Of a stretch of 62,669 bases of DNA, positions 26,159-35,537 are shown in pieces. Both the position numbers and the translations under genes were made by a program. The stretch is taken from assembly GCA_031261625.1 (NCBI GenBank), contig JAISJG010000009.1, positions 1 through 62,669 on the forward strand, in the 5' to 3' direction. The DNA is from Candidatus Methanoplasma sp. (lineage in GTDB: Archaea; Thermoplasmatota; Thermoplasmata; Methanomassiliicoccales; Methanomethylophilaceae). The notes under the pieces were generated by a model. It saw only the letters and a list, made by a program, of their open reading frames with translations, had not been told where the DNA came from and did no database searches. Numbering within the stretch: position 1 is the first letter of the stretch; every line of letters starts with the position of its first letter.

Positions 26159-26180
26159 CCCGCAATGCGGGGACTTTTCC
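26159..26180 (+). terminator. Terminator after the small Cys-rich gene
   Basis: CCCGC-AAT-GCGGG hairpin followed by ACTTTTCCTTTT, 50 bases after the stop codon and just before the convergent dph2 stop. Confidence 0.5.
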
Positions 26181-26189
26181 TTTTATAAA

Positions 26190-27170
26190 TCAGATGGAAT
26201 CGAACTTGTAATCTTCCCATTCCCTGAGCCCGAGAACGATCTCCGTCTCGGGAATCGTAAGCATGGGTTTGGAGTATCTCGCGGAGTCGTCCATGGCTAT
26301 CCTGGGACATGCTGTATTAACGTAAGCATCGACCCTGTACGGAAGAAGAGAATCCGGAGTTATCTCGTCTGCGACTATTTTGTAAACCCTCTTTCCGGAA
26401 TCGGTTATTTTCTTTGCGATCGTGTTTGCTTCGGCCGTCCTGTTCTGACCGATTTTTCCGCAGATTATCACAAGGAAGCTTTCTGCAGACTTTGCTTTTT
26501 CAATGGTCGCGAAACGTTTCCTAAGGATCCTGTCGCGGATATCGTCGACGGATCTTATCTCGCCCGTGATAGGATTCAGGACTACAACTTTCTTAGAAGT
26601 GCCGAATGCTGCGGCAAGAGGATGGAAATCCCCTTCTCCGAGGTACAGGAAAGCATCGACATCTTTCTCTGCGACGGTTGCGGAACTGAAATTACAGCCG
26701 AGCACCTGTCCGGGGTGGAATATCCTTACGTCCCCTTTCCCGACGATTACCGTCTTCCCGGCGTTCTCCAGGATCTTTTTGGCATCTTCTATCAATCCTA
26801 CGTACTGGACCGTTGCAAGTATACCTACTCTGTCGGGAAGTTCTTCTGCAGCGGATACTACGGCCGCGGAAATATCCGGCGATGCTCTCGCCTCAACGAA
26901 CAGGATATCCTTATCCGGACCCAATGAAGGCATCGGAGAATGACCGAAATGAACCAGCGCGGATGCGTATTTTCTGTAATCTGTGAATAGATCGCATGCA
27001 CCGTAGCACGGATATCCCAGAATGATAACGTCGGCACCGGTCTCCTGGCGGATAGAATCGGATAACTCCGCGGCCCTTACTTTCAAACCTTCGGGGAGCT
27101 GGAGTGCGACGGAGGTGTATCCTCCGTCGCGTATCCATTTAATTGTTTTTTCAATCTCAAGATTGAACAT
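26190..27170 (-). CDS. dph2: Diphthamide synthase Dph2
   Basis: 326 residues. The enzyme moves a 3-amino-3-carboxypropyl group from SAM to a histidine of elongation factor 2, the first step of diphthamide synthesis. The three cluster cysteines of archaeal Dph2 are present: C59 (YGACD), C159 (VLGCNFSS) and C287 (NTACPR). The ATG follows the L10e stop without a gap, so it is the second gene of a two-gene translation operon. Confidence 0.93.
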   Translation of the reverse strand: MFNLEIEKTIKWIRDGGYTSVALQLPEGLKVRAAELSDSIRQETGADVIILGYPCYGACDLFTDYRKYASALVHFGHSPMPSLGPDKDILFVEARASPDISAAVVSAAEELPDRVGILATVQYVGLIEDAKKILENAGKTVIVGKGDVRIFHPGQVLGCNFSSATVAEKDVDAFLYLGEGDFHPLAAAFGTSKKVVVLNPITGEIRSVDDIRDRILRKRFATIEKAKSAESFLVIICGKIGQNRTAEANTIAKKITDSGKRVYKIVADEITPDSLLPYRVDAYVNTACPRIAMDDSARYSKPMLTIPETEIVLGLREWEDYKFDSI

Positions 27171-27689
27171 TTACCTGATGTATTCCTGTCCTTTCTCTAC
27201 ATCTACGTAGCAGGGGGACGGGAATTTCATGGATGCTTTCCAGAGAGCGAGTTTTGCAACCTCGATCTTATCTGCAGTCACCTGCACGGTAAGGATCGCC
27301 TGGTTGCGCTCGAGTCTTGCTGCGGTTCCAACGGTCTTTCCGAAGGCGTTACGCATACCGCTCGACACACGGTCTGCTCCTGCTCCGGTAGCAAGTTTGT
27401 TCTCCCTGAGAACGCAGTGGGGGTATGCCCTCACTTTAAGGTGATAGTTCGCTACACCGGCCTCTCCGGAGAGAAGCTTGTTTGCTGCGATACGTCCGGC
27501 CTCGAGTGAAGTGTGCCTCACCTGGACACGGTTCTTCACCCTGAGGGTGAGTGTAACCGGGAACTCTGCCTGGAGGTTACCCATGTCGAATTGGCTGACC
27601 CTGCTTGCAGGGACTCCTCCCATGTATTCGCGGCGTGTATATGCCTGTCCTGTGATTCTTCTGTACATCGATGCTGGCTTTCTTACCAT
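27171..27689 (-). CDS. rpl10e: Large subunit ribosomal protein L10e (uL16)
   Basis: 172 residues, full length. The start MVRKPASMYRR and the conserved core (VRAYPHCVLRENK, ADRVSSGMRNAFGK) are typical of archaeal L10e/L16. It binds near the P-site tRNA in the 50S subunit. The stop abuts the dph2 start, linking ribosome and EF2 modification. It is divergent from the RNase P protein gene across 169 bases. Confidence 0.95.
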   Translation of the reverse strand: MVRKPASMYRRITGQAYTRREYMGGVPASRVSQFDMGNLQAEFPVTLTLRVKNRVQVRHTSLEAGRIAANKLLSGEAGVANYHLKVRAYPHCVLRENKLATGAGADRVSSGMRNAFGKTVGTAARLERNQAILTVQVTADKIEVAKLALWKASMKFPSPCYVDVEKGQEYIR

Positions 27690-27858
27690 TTATGCCACCT
27701 GTTGGAATATAATAAAGGCACAATCCCGAAATTATATTTAAAAGCTATTGCCTTTACATCCTCTGAGGATGCGTAATACGTATCGGATGCCTCTTACAGG
27801 GCCCCTATAGACGGATAACCTTTATAATAGGCGCATATCTTGAGGACGCAGGTGTATA

Positions 27859-28176
27859 ATGTCGAAAAGACATATTCCCAAGAACACAGTCGCAGATATA
27901 GGCCGCAAGAGGATCAGTATCCTGACGGCCATGTCGCTTGAAGCTGTACGCTCGGGGAACAATGACCGCGCCAGAAGATACATCGGACTGGCGAGGAATA
28001 TCGGCATGAAGACACGTACCGGGATCCCGAAGGATTTCAGGTACTGCAGGAAATGCCTGCTCCCGCTGGTGCCCGGTACGAACTGTACCGTGAGACTTAC
28101 AGGCGGGAAGATAGTATCCAACTGCGAATGCGGTTCGGTCTGGCGCAGACCATACGGTAAGGAGCGGATAATATGA
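27859..28176 (+). CDS. rnp4: RNase P protein component 4
   Basis: 105 residues, homologue of Rpp21. It assists the RNA-based 5' processing of pre-tRNA. The zinc-ribbon cysteines are seen as YCRKC and, after about 20 residues, NCECG, with the conserved RRPYGKE tail. It overlaps the next gene by 4 bases (ATGA-type junction), forming an RNA-processing operon with the CRM-domain protein and seryl-tRNA synthetase. Confidence 0.9.
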   Translation: MSKRHIPKNTVADIGRKRISILTAMSLEAVRSGNNDRARRYIGLARNIGMKTRTGIPKDFRYCRKCLLPLVPGTNCTVRLTGGKIVSNCECGSVWRRPYGKERII

Positions 28177-28466
28177 CGGAAAAAGAAGCAAGAAAGGAAC
28201 TGATGAGGCGTGCGAACGCCCTCAGCCCGACGGTACACGTCGGCAAAGACGGTATAGACGAGGGTCTGCTCAACGAGATCACGGCCCAGCTCAAAAATGC
28301 AAGGCTCATAAAGATCAAGGTCCTCAGCAATTCCGAGGACGGGGCCAAAGAGACCGCAGAGACCATAGCTTCAGCCACTGATTCCGTCGCAGTGGACGTA
28401 CGCGGCGGTGTTATCGTTCTTACAGACAAGAGGACCTGGACCTCATTGAGCCAGAAGAAATTCTGA
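28173..28466 (+). CDS. YhbY-type CRM-domain RNA-binding protein
   Basis: 97 residues forming a single CRM domain: RRANALSPTVHVGKDGI, with the GxxG-like loop, and a C-terminal strand GGVIVLTDKR. Relatives associate with pre-50S ribosomes or RNase P. It is coupled to rnp4 by a 4-base overlap and lies 9 bases before serS. Confidence 0.9.
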   Translation: MTEKEARKELMRRANALSPTVHVGKDGIDEGLLNEITAQLKNARLIKIKVLSNSEDGAKETAETIASATDSVAVDVRGGVIVLTDKRTWTSLSQKKF

Positions 28467-28475
28467 GGCGATCGG

Positions 28476-29738
28476 ATGCTTGATGTCAGCGTGATAAGGG
28501 CGGACCCTGAAGCGATAAGGACCATGATCATCAACCGCAACAAGGACGTTACGTTCCTTGATAGATTCCTGGCAGCGGATTCCGAATGGAGATCCCTGAC
28601 TGACGATAACAACCGGTTGAGAAAACTCAGGAATGACGTTTCCCAGGCCATATCCAAATTATCAGGTCCGGAGAAGGACACCAAGATCAAAGAGATGCGC
28701 GAAGTGGGAGATAAGATCAAAAGCAACGACGCAAGACTCGCTGAATTGGAAGTGGTCAGAGAAGAGGCCATCCTCAACATCCCTAATATCCCGCACTCCA
28801 CCGTACCTTTCGGTAAGGACAGCGACGATAACGTCGTAGTGTACGAGAGCGGGGAGAGAAGGAAATTCGATTTCAAGCCCAAAGAACACTGGGAGATAGC
28901 CGAAGCATTGGACATAATAGACTTCGAAAGAGCAGTCAAGGTCGCAGGCAGCGGATTCTACTGCCTGAAAGGCGACGGTGCAAGGCTCGAGAGAGCACTT
29001 ATCAATTACTTCCTGGACACCCACGCGGACCAGGGATATACAGAGGTGTTCCCGCCTGTGGTGGTCAACAAGGCCGCACTCACCGGGACAGGACAGTACC
29101 CCAACCTGAAAGATGATATGTACTATATCGAAAAGGACGACATGTTCCTCAATCCCACCGCGGAGGTCCCCGTGACCAATCTGTTCATGGACGAGATCTT
29201 CGAGAAAGAGCAGTTGCCCATACTCTATACCGCATATCTCCCTTCTTTCAGAAGAGAGGTCGGAAAACACTCTGACACCAGAGGGATAATCAGAGTCCAC
29301 GAGTTCAACAAGGTCGAGATGGTAAGATTCGTCCATCCGGATACATCATACGATGTATTGGAAGACCTCAGAGGGAACGCCGAGGACCTCATCAAAGGTC
29401 TGGGCCTTCCGTACAGGGTGCTTCTTCTGTGCACCGGGGACATGAGCTTCTCATGCTCCAAATGCTACGATCTCGAAATATATGCACCTGGAAAGGATGC
29501 ATGGCTCGAAGCATCTTCATGCTCCAACTTCACGGATTTCCAGGCCCGCAGAGCAAGGATAAAATACAGACCCGAACCGCACCTGAAAAGCGAGTTCATC
29601 CATACCCTCAACGGGTCCGGTCTGGCACTTCCGAGAACAATGGTCGCAATACTGGAGAATTTCCAGAACGAGGACGGTACCGTGACGATACCCGAGGTCC
29701 TCAGAAAATACATGAGGGGACAGGAAACGATCGGATGA
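28476..29738 (+). CDS. serS: Seryl-tRNA synthetase, common type
   Basis: 420 residues. An N-terminal coiled-coil arm (about 30-100) precedes class II motifs: FRREVGKHSDTRGIIRVHEF (motif 2 region) and NGSGLALPRTM (motif 3). This is the ordinary SerRS, not the rare methanogen type. It charges tRNA-Ser, one of which (GGA) lies 4 kb upstream. Last gene of the rnp4 operon; its stop abuts that of the convergent HD-domain gene. Confidence 0.95.
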   Translation: MLDVSVIRADPEAIRTMIINRNKDVTFLDRFLAADSEWRSLTDDNNRLRKLRNDVSQAISKLSGPEKDTKIKEMREVGDKIKSNDARLAELEVVREEAILNIPNIPHSTVPFGKDSDDNVVVYESGERRKFDFKPKEHWEIAEALDIIDFERAVKVAGSGFYCLKGDGARLERALINYFLDTHADQGYTEVFPPVVVNKAALTGTGQYPNLKDDMYYIEKDDMFLNPTAEVPVTNLFMDEIFEKEQLPILYTAYLPSFRREVGKHSDTRGIIRVHEFNKVEMVRFVHPDTSYDVLEDLRGNAEDLIKGLGLPYRVLLLCTGDMSFSCSKCYDLEIYAPGKDAWLEASSCSNFTDFQARRARIKYRPEPHLKSEFIHTLNGSGLALPRTMVAILENFQNEDGTVTIPEVLRKYMRGQETIG

Positions 29739-30887
29739 TCATATCTGAAGCCCGTCGAACGATAATATCAGATCTTCGGCGCCTATCTCCTTCCCAACCT
29801 CTTTCAACTTTACTCTGAGCTCTTTCTCCCCTTCTTTCAGAGTTTTCGATGAGATGCCGTGGCATATCGATACATGTGCCTCGATGTATGCGGCCATCAG
29901 GTCGCATGCTTTGATGTCCTTTCCGGTTCTTTTGCCGCGTTCGTCATCTATATCCACGAACGGGTCGTACACCATGAATTCCAGTTCCTTGTGCCAGCTC
30001 TCCGGGATCAGCGGCAGTATCTTCGATTGTACGAGCTCACGCTCGTATGATTCGAGAAGCACTGCAAGGCCACCCACGTTGAGTTTCACAGGCGTTATGA
30101 CATCCTTCGTCAGAACCTCGGGGAGATCGTGGAACAATGCCGTATAGAAATTATTGTAGATCTGCTTCGGATCCGCTTTATTGTCGACGTCGTTGAGATA
30201 GATCATGTCCGCGACTATCAGAGAATGACCGAGAACGGTGGTCTTCGGTATCCTGGGGGTCCTTGCCCATCTCTGCTGGAACCTCAATTGGCTTATCAGG
30301 TCCACGAAATTAAGGGAACTCCTGTTCTCCAGAAGTTTCTTGACACCTATCAGATCCATGTGCTGGAAGATCTGTTCGTCTATCTCGGTACGGGTCTGTT
30401 CGATTCCGTACATGGAACGGTTAGCGTCATAGATGGTATTGAACTCCCATCTGGTAGCAAGATAGTGTGCCGCACGGATGATATCATCTTCTTTGGATGA
30501 TTTGTCCGTTCTGTAGTACGTTTCGAGGCGTTCCCTGAATCCCGGATCGGAATCCGGAACGTTCTCGTCGAAATAACTGAGAACATAATCGTTGACCTCG
30601 TCGAACTTATCCGCGATTATCCTGTGGAATACCTGCGGTTTGAGATCGGTCATGACCAGCCTCTGGATGAATGAGAAAAGTGAATGCTCGATTATCCTGT
30701 TCCAATCGAGTGTGCTGCCGCCTTCGGTCTCCTCGTATTTCCCGAGGACCCATGCTATCGCGGCTTTGTGTGCCTGTTTATCCAGTTCGGTGAGGTCCAC
30801 GGTACGGAGATGGTCGTTCCATCTGTGCATATTCGCCGAGTCGAAAAGACAGTAGAGGAGATGGGCGTTCAACACCTTTTTTGTCAT
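29739..30887 (-). CDS. HD-domain phosphohydrolase
   Basis: 382 residues. The HD signature is ALFHDLPEVLTKDV (about 250), and upstream residues (VLGHSLIVAD) give another histidine. This resembles the YfbR/HDDC2 nucleotidase group but with a long N-terminal extension. The substrate is unknown. It starts 11 bases after the stop of the preceding membrane protein gene, so it is probably co-transcribed. Confidence 0.75.
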   Translation of the reverse strand: MTKKVLNAHLLYCLFDSANMHRWNDHLRTVDLTELDKQAHKAAIAWVLGKYEETEGGSTLDWNRIIEHSLFSFIQRLVMTDLKPQVFHRIIADKFDEVNDYVLSYFDENVPDSDPGFRERLETYYRTDKSSKEDDIIRAAHYLATRWEFNTIYDANRSMYGIEQTRTEIDEQIFQHMDLIGVKKLLENRSSLNFVDLISQLRFQQRWARTPRIPKTTVLGHSLIVADMIYLNDVDNKADPKQIYNNFYTALFHDLPEVLTKDVITPVKLNVGGLAVLLESYERELVQSKILPLIPESWHKELEFMVYDPFVDIDDERGKRTGKDIKACDLMAAYIEAHVSICHGISSKTLKEGEKELRVKLKEVGKEIGAEDLILSFDGLQI

Positions 30888-30898
30888 GGGAGTTCCTT

Positions 30899-31552
30899 TC
30901 AGATGAATTCGTCGTCATCGTTGGACGGCTCTTCTATCCATTCCTCTTCGTCATCGGCCACGGGTTCCTCTACGGGTTTCACCGCGGGCCTCAGACGCTC
31001 TATCGGCTCTTCCGAGACCGGTTCTGCGGCTGCAACGATGACAGGCTGTTCAACATTTTCTGTGCGTTCTTCCTCTTCTATCTCGTCAATATCGGAATCC
31101 GCATCGTTCACGTGCCAGACGGTCTCTTCTTCACGGACATCCGATTCGATGACCGGTTCTTCCGCAACGGCGGACTCGTTAAGGTATTGTGCCGCCAGAG
31201 TAGGATCGGCAGCGATGTCCAGAACATACGGTTCGTTACTGTCATCTGCGGCATTTTGGTTACTTACAGCGACCCTTTCGGGTTCTGCATCTGCGGCCGC
31301 AGCGATCTCTGCCTCTTCTTTGGCTTTCTCGAACTCTTCGATCTCCCTGTTGAGCCTGACACCTTCCAGAGCGATGAATATCGATGATTCGATTATCAAG
31401 ATCAGACCGATGGCCACGATTATGAGGGACGGGACCTCTCCGATATCCGGAAGGCTGCTGGGAACACCGATGTACCTGGTAGCTCCTATCAACAGCACGA
31501 TTATCCCGATGATCTCCAAGATCGTCCATACCCTTCTTTCCGTCCCGGCCAT
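30899..31552 (-). CDS. Two-helix membrane protein with acidic tail
   Basis: 217 residues from the ATG at 31552. Two hydrophobic helices (about 9-26 and 44-66) precede a long, strongly acidic, Ala/Glu/Val-rich cytosolic tail that looks disordered. Not recognised. The chosen start is about 28 bases after a TATA-like CATTATTAATG, so it is leaderless; longer starts would run into the promoter. It is divergent from an aminotransferase gene and followed by the HD-domain gene. Confidence 0.6.
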   Translation of the reverse strand: MAGTERRVWTILEIIGIIVLLIGATRYIGVPSSLPDIGEVPSLIIVAIGLILIIESSIFIALEGVRLNREIEEFEKAKEEAEIAAAADAEPERVAVSNQNAADDSNEPYVLDIAADPTLAAQYLNESAVAEEPVIESDVREEETVWHVNDADSDIDEIEEEERTENVEQPVIVAAAEPVSEEPIERLRPAVKPVEEPVADDEEEWIEEPSNDDDEFI

Positions 31553-31642
31553 ATAAGGGTATTGCGGACGCACATTAATAATGCTAACGAGTGCGCACGC
31601 ACGGATGTAAACCAATATAATGGGGGTTCACAATAACCTGTT

Positions 31643-32770
31643 ATGAAGGTATCGAAACGGTTGGAATCCATACCTGTGTCCGGTATAAGGAAGATGTTCG
31701 ACCTTGCCGGTCCCAATTCCATAAATCTCGGTCTGGGCGAGCCTGATATCGCGCCACCTCATGAGGCCATAGAAGGTCTTGCGGAAGCCGCGGAGAACGA
31801 CCGCAACAGATACGGCCCTACGGCCGGAACGGTCGCTCTGAGGAAAGCGATCGCAGAGAAATTCTCATCTTTCGGTAAATTGAAAACGGAAAACGTAATG
31901 ATCACGCCCAGCGGGTCCACAGCTCTTCTCGAAGTGACCCAGTCGTTCATCGACCCGGGTGACGAAGTACTTGTCCCCGATCCCGGATTCGTAATCTATG
32001 ATCCGCATGTCGCTCTTGCAGGCGGTACGCCCGTGCACTACAAAGTGACCGAGGGAGATTTCCAGCCTGATATTGAGTATATCAAATCCAAGATCACCAA
32101 GAAGACGAAAATGATCGTCGTCAACAGCCCGTCGAATCCGACTGGCGGAGTATTGAACGAGGAGACGTACAAAGCGATATCCGATCTCGCCGACGACAAT
32201 AACATAACTATTCTTTCCGACGAGGTCTACTTCGGCTTCATCTATGAAGGCAAACATTATTCTTACCTTAATCAACTTGATAAAGCGATAGTCACGAACA
32301 GTTTCTCCAAGATGCTGGCACTTCCGGGATGGAGGATGGGATTCCTTTGTGCCGACGAGAGCCTCATGGCCGACCTTATCAAGATGCAGTATCACGTATG
32401 TGCATGTGTGCATATGCCCAGCGAGTACGGGATACTGAAGGCACTTCCGGCAATGGATGCATACATGGAAAAAGCGAAGAACACATTCAAAAAGAGAAGG
32501 GACCTCATATCCAAAAGGATCAATGAGGTCGAAGGTTTCAGCATAATACCGCCGAGAGGCGCATTCTATGCCTTCCCGTCGTACGATCTTGACATCAGCT
32601 CAGTGGATCTTGCTTCGGAACTGATGAAGAACGGACTTATCTGCACCCCGGGATCCGCATTCGGGGAGTTCGGCGAGAATCATCTGAGATTCTCGTATGC
32701 CGCAGACGAATCGAAGATCAATGCAGGAATGGATATACTTGCAGATACAGTAAGAAAACTCAAAAGGTGA
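31643..32770 (+). CDS. Class I/II PLP aminotransferase (aspartate type)
   Basis: 375 residues. The PLP lysine is expected at K223 in NSFSKMLALPGWRMG. The Asn-Pro-x-Gly phosphate and substrate region (NSPSNPTGG) and the DEVY motif are present. It probably makes aspartate or a related amino acid from 2-oxo acids; exact specificity cannot be told. It is followed after 4 bases by a small acidic protein and mevalonate kinase, apparently one transcript. Confidence 0.88.
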   Translation: MKVSKRLESIPVSGIRKMFDLAGPNSINLGLGEPDIAPPHEAIEGLAEAAENDRNRYGPTAGTVALRKAIAEKFSSFGKLKTENVMITPSGSTALLEVTQSFIDPGDEVLVPDPGFVIYDPHVALAGGTPVHYKVTEGDFQPDIEYIKSKITKKTKMIVVNSPSNPTGGVLNEETYKAISDLADDNNITILSDEVYFGFIYEGKHYSYLNQLDKAIVTNSFSKMLALPGWRMGFLCADESLMADLIKMQYHVCACVHMPSEYGILKALPAMDAYMEKAKNTFKKRRDLISKRINEVEGFSIIPPRGAFYAFPSYDLDISSVDLASELMKNGLICTPGSAFGEFGENHLRFSYAADESKINAGMDILADTVRKLKR

Positions 32771-32774
32771 CAAA

Positions 32775-33299
32775 ATGACAGACTATGAAGACGACCCCAA
32801 CGCAGGTTTGTTCGGAAGGGACGAACCCGAGGATCCGATAGAAGACCAGGCATACACACAGGTGTACGAGAAGAATTCCAAAAGAGTAGAGGTCCTGTCG
32901 GACCTGTTCTTCAACGACCTCAATACGAACATCGAAGCAATGGAAGAAGTTCCGACGGAAGGAAAGAACAAACTGCTGTTCTCCGTAACGGCAAACAGCG
33001 TTCTCGACCTCATTGCGGACGCCTTACCGGCGGAACTGGCGATCGATGTGACATACTATCTGGATGTCTACATGGGACTGGCACTTGTCAACAAAAAGTA
33101 CCAGTCGGATCTTTTCAAAGAACTGGAAAAAGCACTCGTGGACATTCCGAGGAGCGAATTCCCGGATGATGAGACGTACGACAGCACACTCGAGAAGGCG
33201 GAAGAAGCCTGGTGGGACATGCCTCAGCCGCGCCTCGACAAGCGCACTCCGAACGAGGCCATAAGGGAAGCGCTCAGCAAATACGGACTGACGGAATGA
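32775..33299 (+). CDS. Conserved-looking acidic protein of unknown function
   Basis: 174 residues, not recognised. Acidic N-terminal 30 residues, then a helical domain. No membrane helix or cysteine motif. Starts 4 bases after the aminotransferase stop and overlaps mevalonate kinase by 4 bases (ATGA), so it is translated with both. The tight coupling argues that it is a real gene. Confidence 0.65.
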   Translation: MTDYEDDPNAGLFGRDEPEDPIEDQAYTQVYEKNSKRVEVLSDLFFNDLNTNIEAMEEVPTEGKNKLLFSVTANSVLDLIADALPAELAIDVTYYLDVYMGLALVNKKYQSDLFKELEKALVDIPRSEFPDDETYDSTLEKAEEAWWDMPQPRLDKRTPNEAIREALSKYGLTE

Positions 33300-34237
33300 A
33301 AGAGATTACCGCCTCCGCACCCGGAAAGTTCGTCATTCTCGGCGAACATGCCGTGGTGTACGGGAAACCCGCGATAGCACTTGCGATCAACAGGCGCCTC
33401 ACAGTCACCGTGAGGAAGGCCGACGAATTCCGTATCAACGACGAGTTCGCTGACATTAATCTGAATCCGCACATGAAACACATCCTGGGACATCATGATA
33501 TGGTCCCTGTGTCCATGCACACCGAAAGCAAGATACCCGCAGGCTCCGGATTGGGATCATCGGCCGCGCTATCGGTCGCGTTCTCCGCTGCGATGCGTTC
33601 TCTCAACGGAAAATCCATCGAACCGTCGGAGATAATAAAAGAGGCATTCGAGGCGGAATATTCCGCTCAGGGCCGCGGAAGTCCCATGGATACATCCGCA
33701 TCGACGCACGGTCACGGGGTCGCGCTCAATATCCCGGGGAACGATAACACCCTGTGGGAGGTCGAGAAGAACGGACATTCCTGGAAGATCACCGATATCG
33801 ATGTTCCCGATATGACTTTCGTCATCGGATACACCGGGATCAAAGCGGCCACCGGGCCGCTGGTGGAGAAAGTACGCAAATACAGATCGAACAACGGATT
33901 CGCATCCGATATTGTGGACGAAATAGGGAAGATAACCCTTGAAGGCATGGATGCCATCAGAAAAAACGATGTTGTCCGTTTGGGAAAACTCATGACCGAA
34001 GATCATAAACTGTTGTCGATCCTGGGTGTTTCGTGCAACGAGCTCAACAAACTTGTAGATGTTTCTCTGCCGTACGCATACGGTGCAAAACTCACTGGGT
34101 CCGGGGGCGGCGGAAGCATGGTCGTTCTAACGGATGAGCCGGAAAAGGTCAGCGAAGCGATATATTCCAGAGGCGGGACCCCGTTCATTGTGAAGACCGG
34201 CGTGGAAGGTGTGACGGTCTCGTCGCACGACCATTGA
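33296..34237 (+). CDS. mvk: Mevalonate kinase
   Basis: 313 residues. GHMP-kinase motifs are clear: APGKFVILGEHAVVYGKPA at the N-terminus, PAGSGLGSSAALS (about 80-92) and the C-terminal TGSGGGGS. RGSPMDTSASTHG matches the mevalonate-binding region. It makes phosphomevalonate for archaeal isoprenoid lipid synthesis. The start is the ATG overlapping the previous stop (ATGA), not a longer frame. The lipid-reductase and tetraether genes lie 4-7 kb downstream. Confidence 0.92.
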   Translation: MKEITASAPGKFVILGEHAVVYGKPAIALAINRRLTVTVRKADEFRINDEFADINLNPHMKHILGHHDMVPVSMHTESKIPAGSGLGSSAALSVAFSAAMRSLNGKSIEPSEIIKEAFEAEYSAQGRGSPMDTSASTHGHGVALNIPGNDNTLWEVEKNGHSWKITDIDVPDMTFVIGYTGIKAATGPLVEKVRKYRSNNGFASDIVDEIGKITLEGMDAIRKNDVVRLGKLMTEDHKLLSILGVSCNELNKLVDVSLPYAYGAKLTGSGGGGSMVVLTDEPEKVSEAIYSRGGTPFIVKTGVEGVTVSSHDH

Positions 34238-34251
34238 TCTTCAGAAAAATA

Positions 34252-34283
34252 GAAAAATTGGAAGAAGTTTTTAAGTGGTTTTC
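34252..34283. repeat. 3' flank repeat of the surface-protein genes, copy 1
   Basis: GAAAAATTGGAAGAAGTTTT, continuing to about 34283, is repeated with few changes at 35499-35529. Each copy lies just past the stop codon of a surface-protein gene, so the duplication included the 3' flank. It may act as a U-poor or A-rich end signal; the role is unknown. Confidence 0.5.
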
Positions 34284-34291
34284 TCGCAACT

Positions 34292-35338
34292 TCAGCTGCT
34301 GTGACTGATATATTTTACCTCAGCTTCAGAACTTGTCGAGTACGTGACACCCGATGCATCGAAATCGAATTGTACGGATGCTGTAGACTCATACAGAAGA
34401 TAATCCGTGACTCCGATCACTATGCTGGACGAAACGGTCATACCCAATGCAGGCTCGGTTTCAGTAAGGGTGTATTTGTACGCACTCACATTTCCATTCG
34501 GTCCCGCATATGTCACGGATGTTCTGTCGAATCCGGTAAGATCGGCAAAATCCGAATCTGCTACCCTGTAATCGATATCCGGAGCTATTGTGTATTCCGA
34601 CTTGATCACTTTCAATTCTTCGGGGAACTCCTTCGGCCAATCAATATTCATTACGGTCGAGAACACGTAATTTCCGTCTGTCGAATCTGCCAGACGTGTG
34701 ATGGTAAAAGTACCGTTCACTGTGAAATCCGCCCCTTCGACTGCAGGAACAGTGGCAGTTGCCACCTTGATGGAGTAAGTGAACTTCTCTCCGATCTTTG
34801 CAGATGTACCGCTGCCGGAGGGTGCTTTGATTGTGCTGTCAGCAGTGCTGACGGCGTATGTCTTGCTACCGGTTCCGAGAATTTTGATCTCGGATATGTT
34901 GTATACTCCATCAATCTTCTTTATACTGATCTCTGTGTTCTTTGTTCCGATGGCTACCTCCCATGTCTGAACTTTATCATCTCCGGAGCCGGTTGTGCTC
35001 TTCGGTTCGACATCGTTGTCGATATATCCATTGGATTTGTTCACAGATATGAGTGTATTGGAGCCGGAACTCACCAGGCTCTTGATGCTGTAGAGAAATA
35101 CGTCCTCGCCGTTACCGATGAATTCGGTCGATAAGGATGAGCCGTCGGCTGCTTTGTATACGAATATGGATCCGAGACCCGGACTCGATATTGTAGGCGT
35201 GTCATCGGAATCGTTGGAGTCGGATCCGCTGACTGCGACATACACAGCGACACCCGCACCGGCGATAACGACCACAACGATCAACAGTATGATGATCGTG
35301 GCGATACCTGCCTTGTCTTTGTTCATTTTTTTCATCAT
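34292..35338 (-). CDS. Anchored surface protein, paralogue 1
   Basis: 348 residues. A short basic N-terminus (MNKDKAGIATIIILL) leads into one hydrophobic helix (about 10-33), then a Ser/Asp/Thr-rich, beta-looking domain outside the cell. The helix start resembles that of archaeal pilin-like signal anchors, though no peptidase site is certain. It repeats the layout of the next two genes (VYKAADGSS, KIDGVYNISEIKI). The start follows a G-rich site. Tandem duplication is clear. Confidence 0.72.
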   Translation of the reverse strand: MMKKMNKDKAGIATIIILLIVVVVIAGAGVAVYVAVSGSDSNDSDDTPTISSPGLGSIFVYKAADGSSLSTEFIGNGEDVFLYSIKSLVSSGSNTLISVNKSNGYIDNDVEPKSTTGSGDDKVQTWEVAIGTKNTEISIKKIDGVYNISEIKILGTGSKTYAVSTADSTIKAPSGSGTSAKIGEKFTYSIKVATATVPAVEGADFTVNGTFTITRLADSTDGNYVFSTVMNIDWPKEFPEELKVIKSEYTIAPDIDYRVADSDFADLTGFDRTSVTYAGPNGNVSAYKYTLTETEPALGMTVSSSIVIGVTDYLLYESTASVQFDFDASGVTYSTSSEAEVKYISHSS

Positions 35339-35388
35339 GGGCTATTCCCCCCCGGAATAATTTCCAGTTAAAATGAATACATCTTTGA

Positions 35389-35412
35389 GAGTATAAGAAA
35401 CAGACTATCGAC
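35389..35412 (-). repeat. Promoter-like block, copy 1
   Basis: Contains, on the minus strand, GTTTCTTATACTC preceded by GTCGATAGTC. A near-identical copy sits at 36627-36650. Both are about 50 bases before the start codon of a surface protein, and TTATA is a plausible TATA element. Confidence 0.55.
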
Positions 35413-35498
35413 ATTTTTTTCACACAACGTAAAAATGAAAAACGCAGATGGTTTCAAGCGGTTTTCGAATGGTTTTCAATCCGTTTCATAATGGTCCA

Positions 35499-35529
35499 GA
35501 AAAATTGGAAGAGGTTTTTAAATGGTTTC
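35499..35529. repeat. 3' flank repeat of the surface-protein genes, copy 2
   Basis: Matches 34252-34283 with about three changes. It lies beside the stop codon of paralogue 2. Confidence 0.5.
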
Positions 35530-35537
35530 AAATACAC

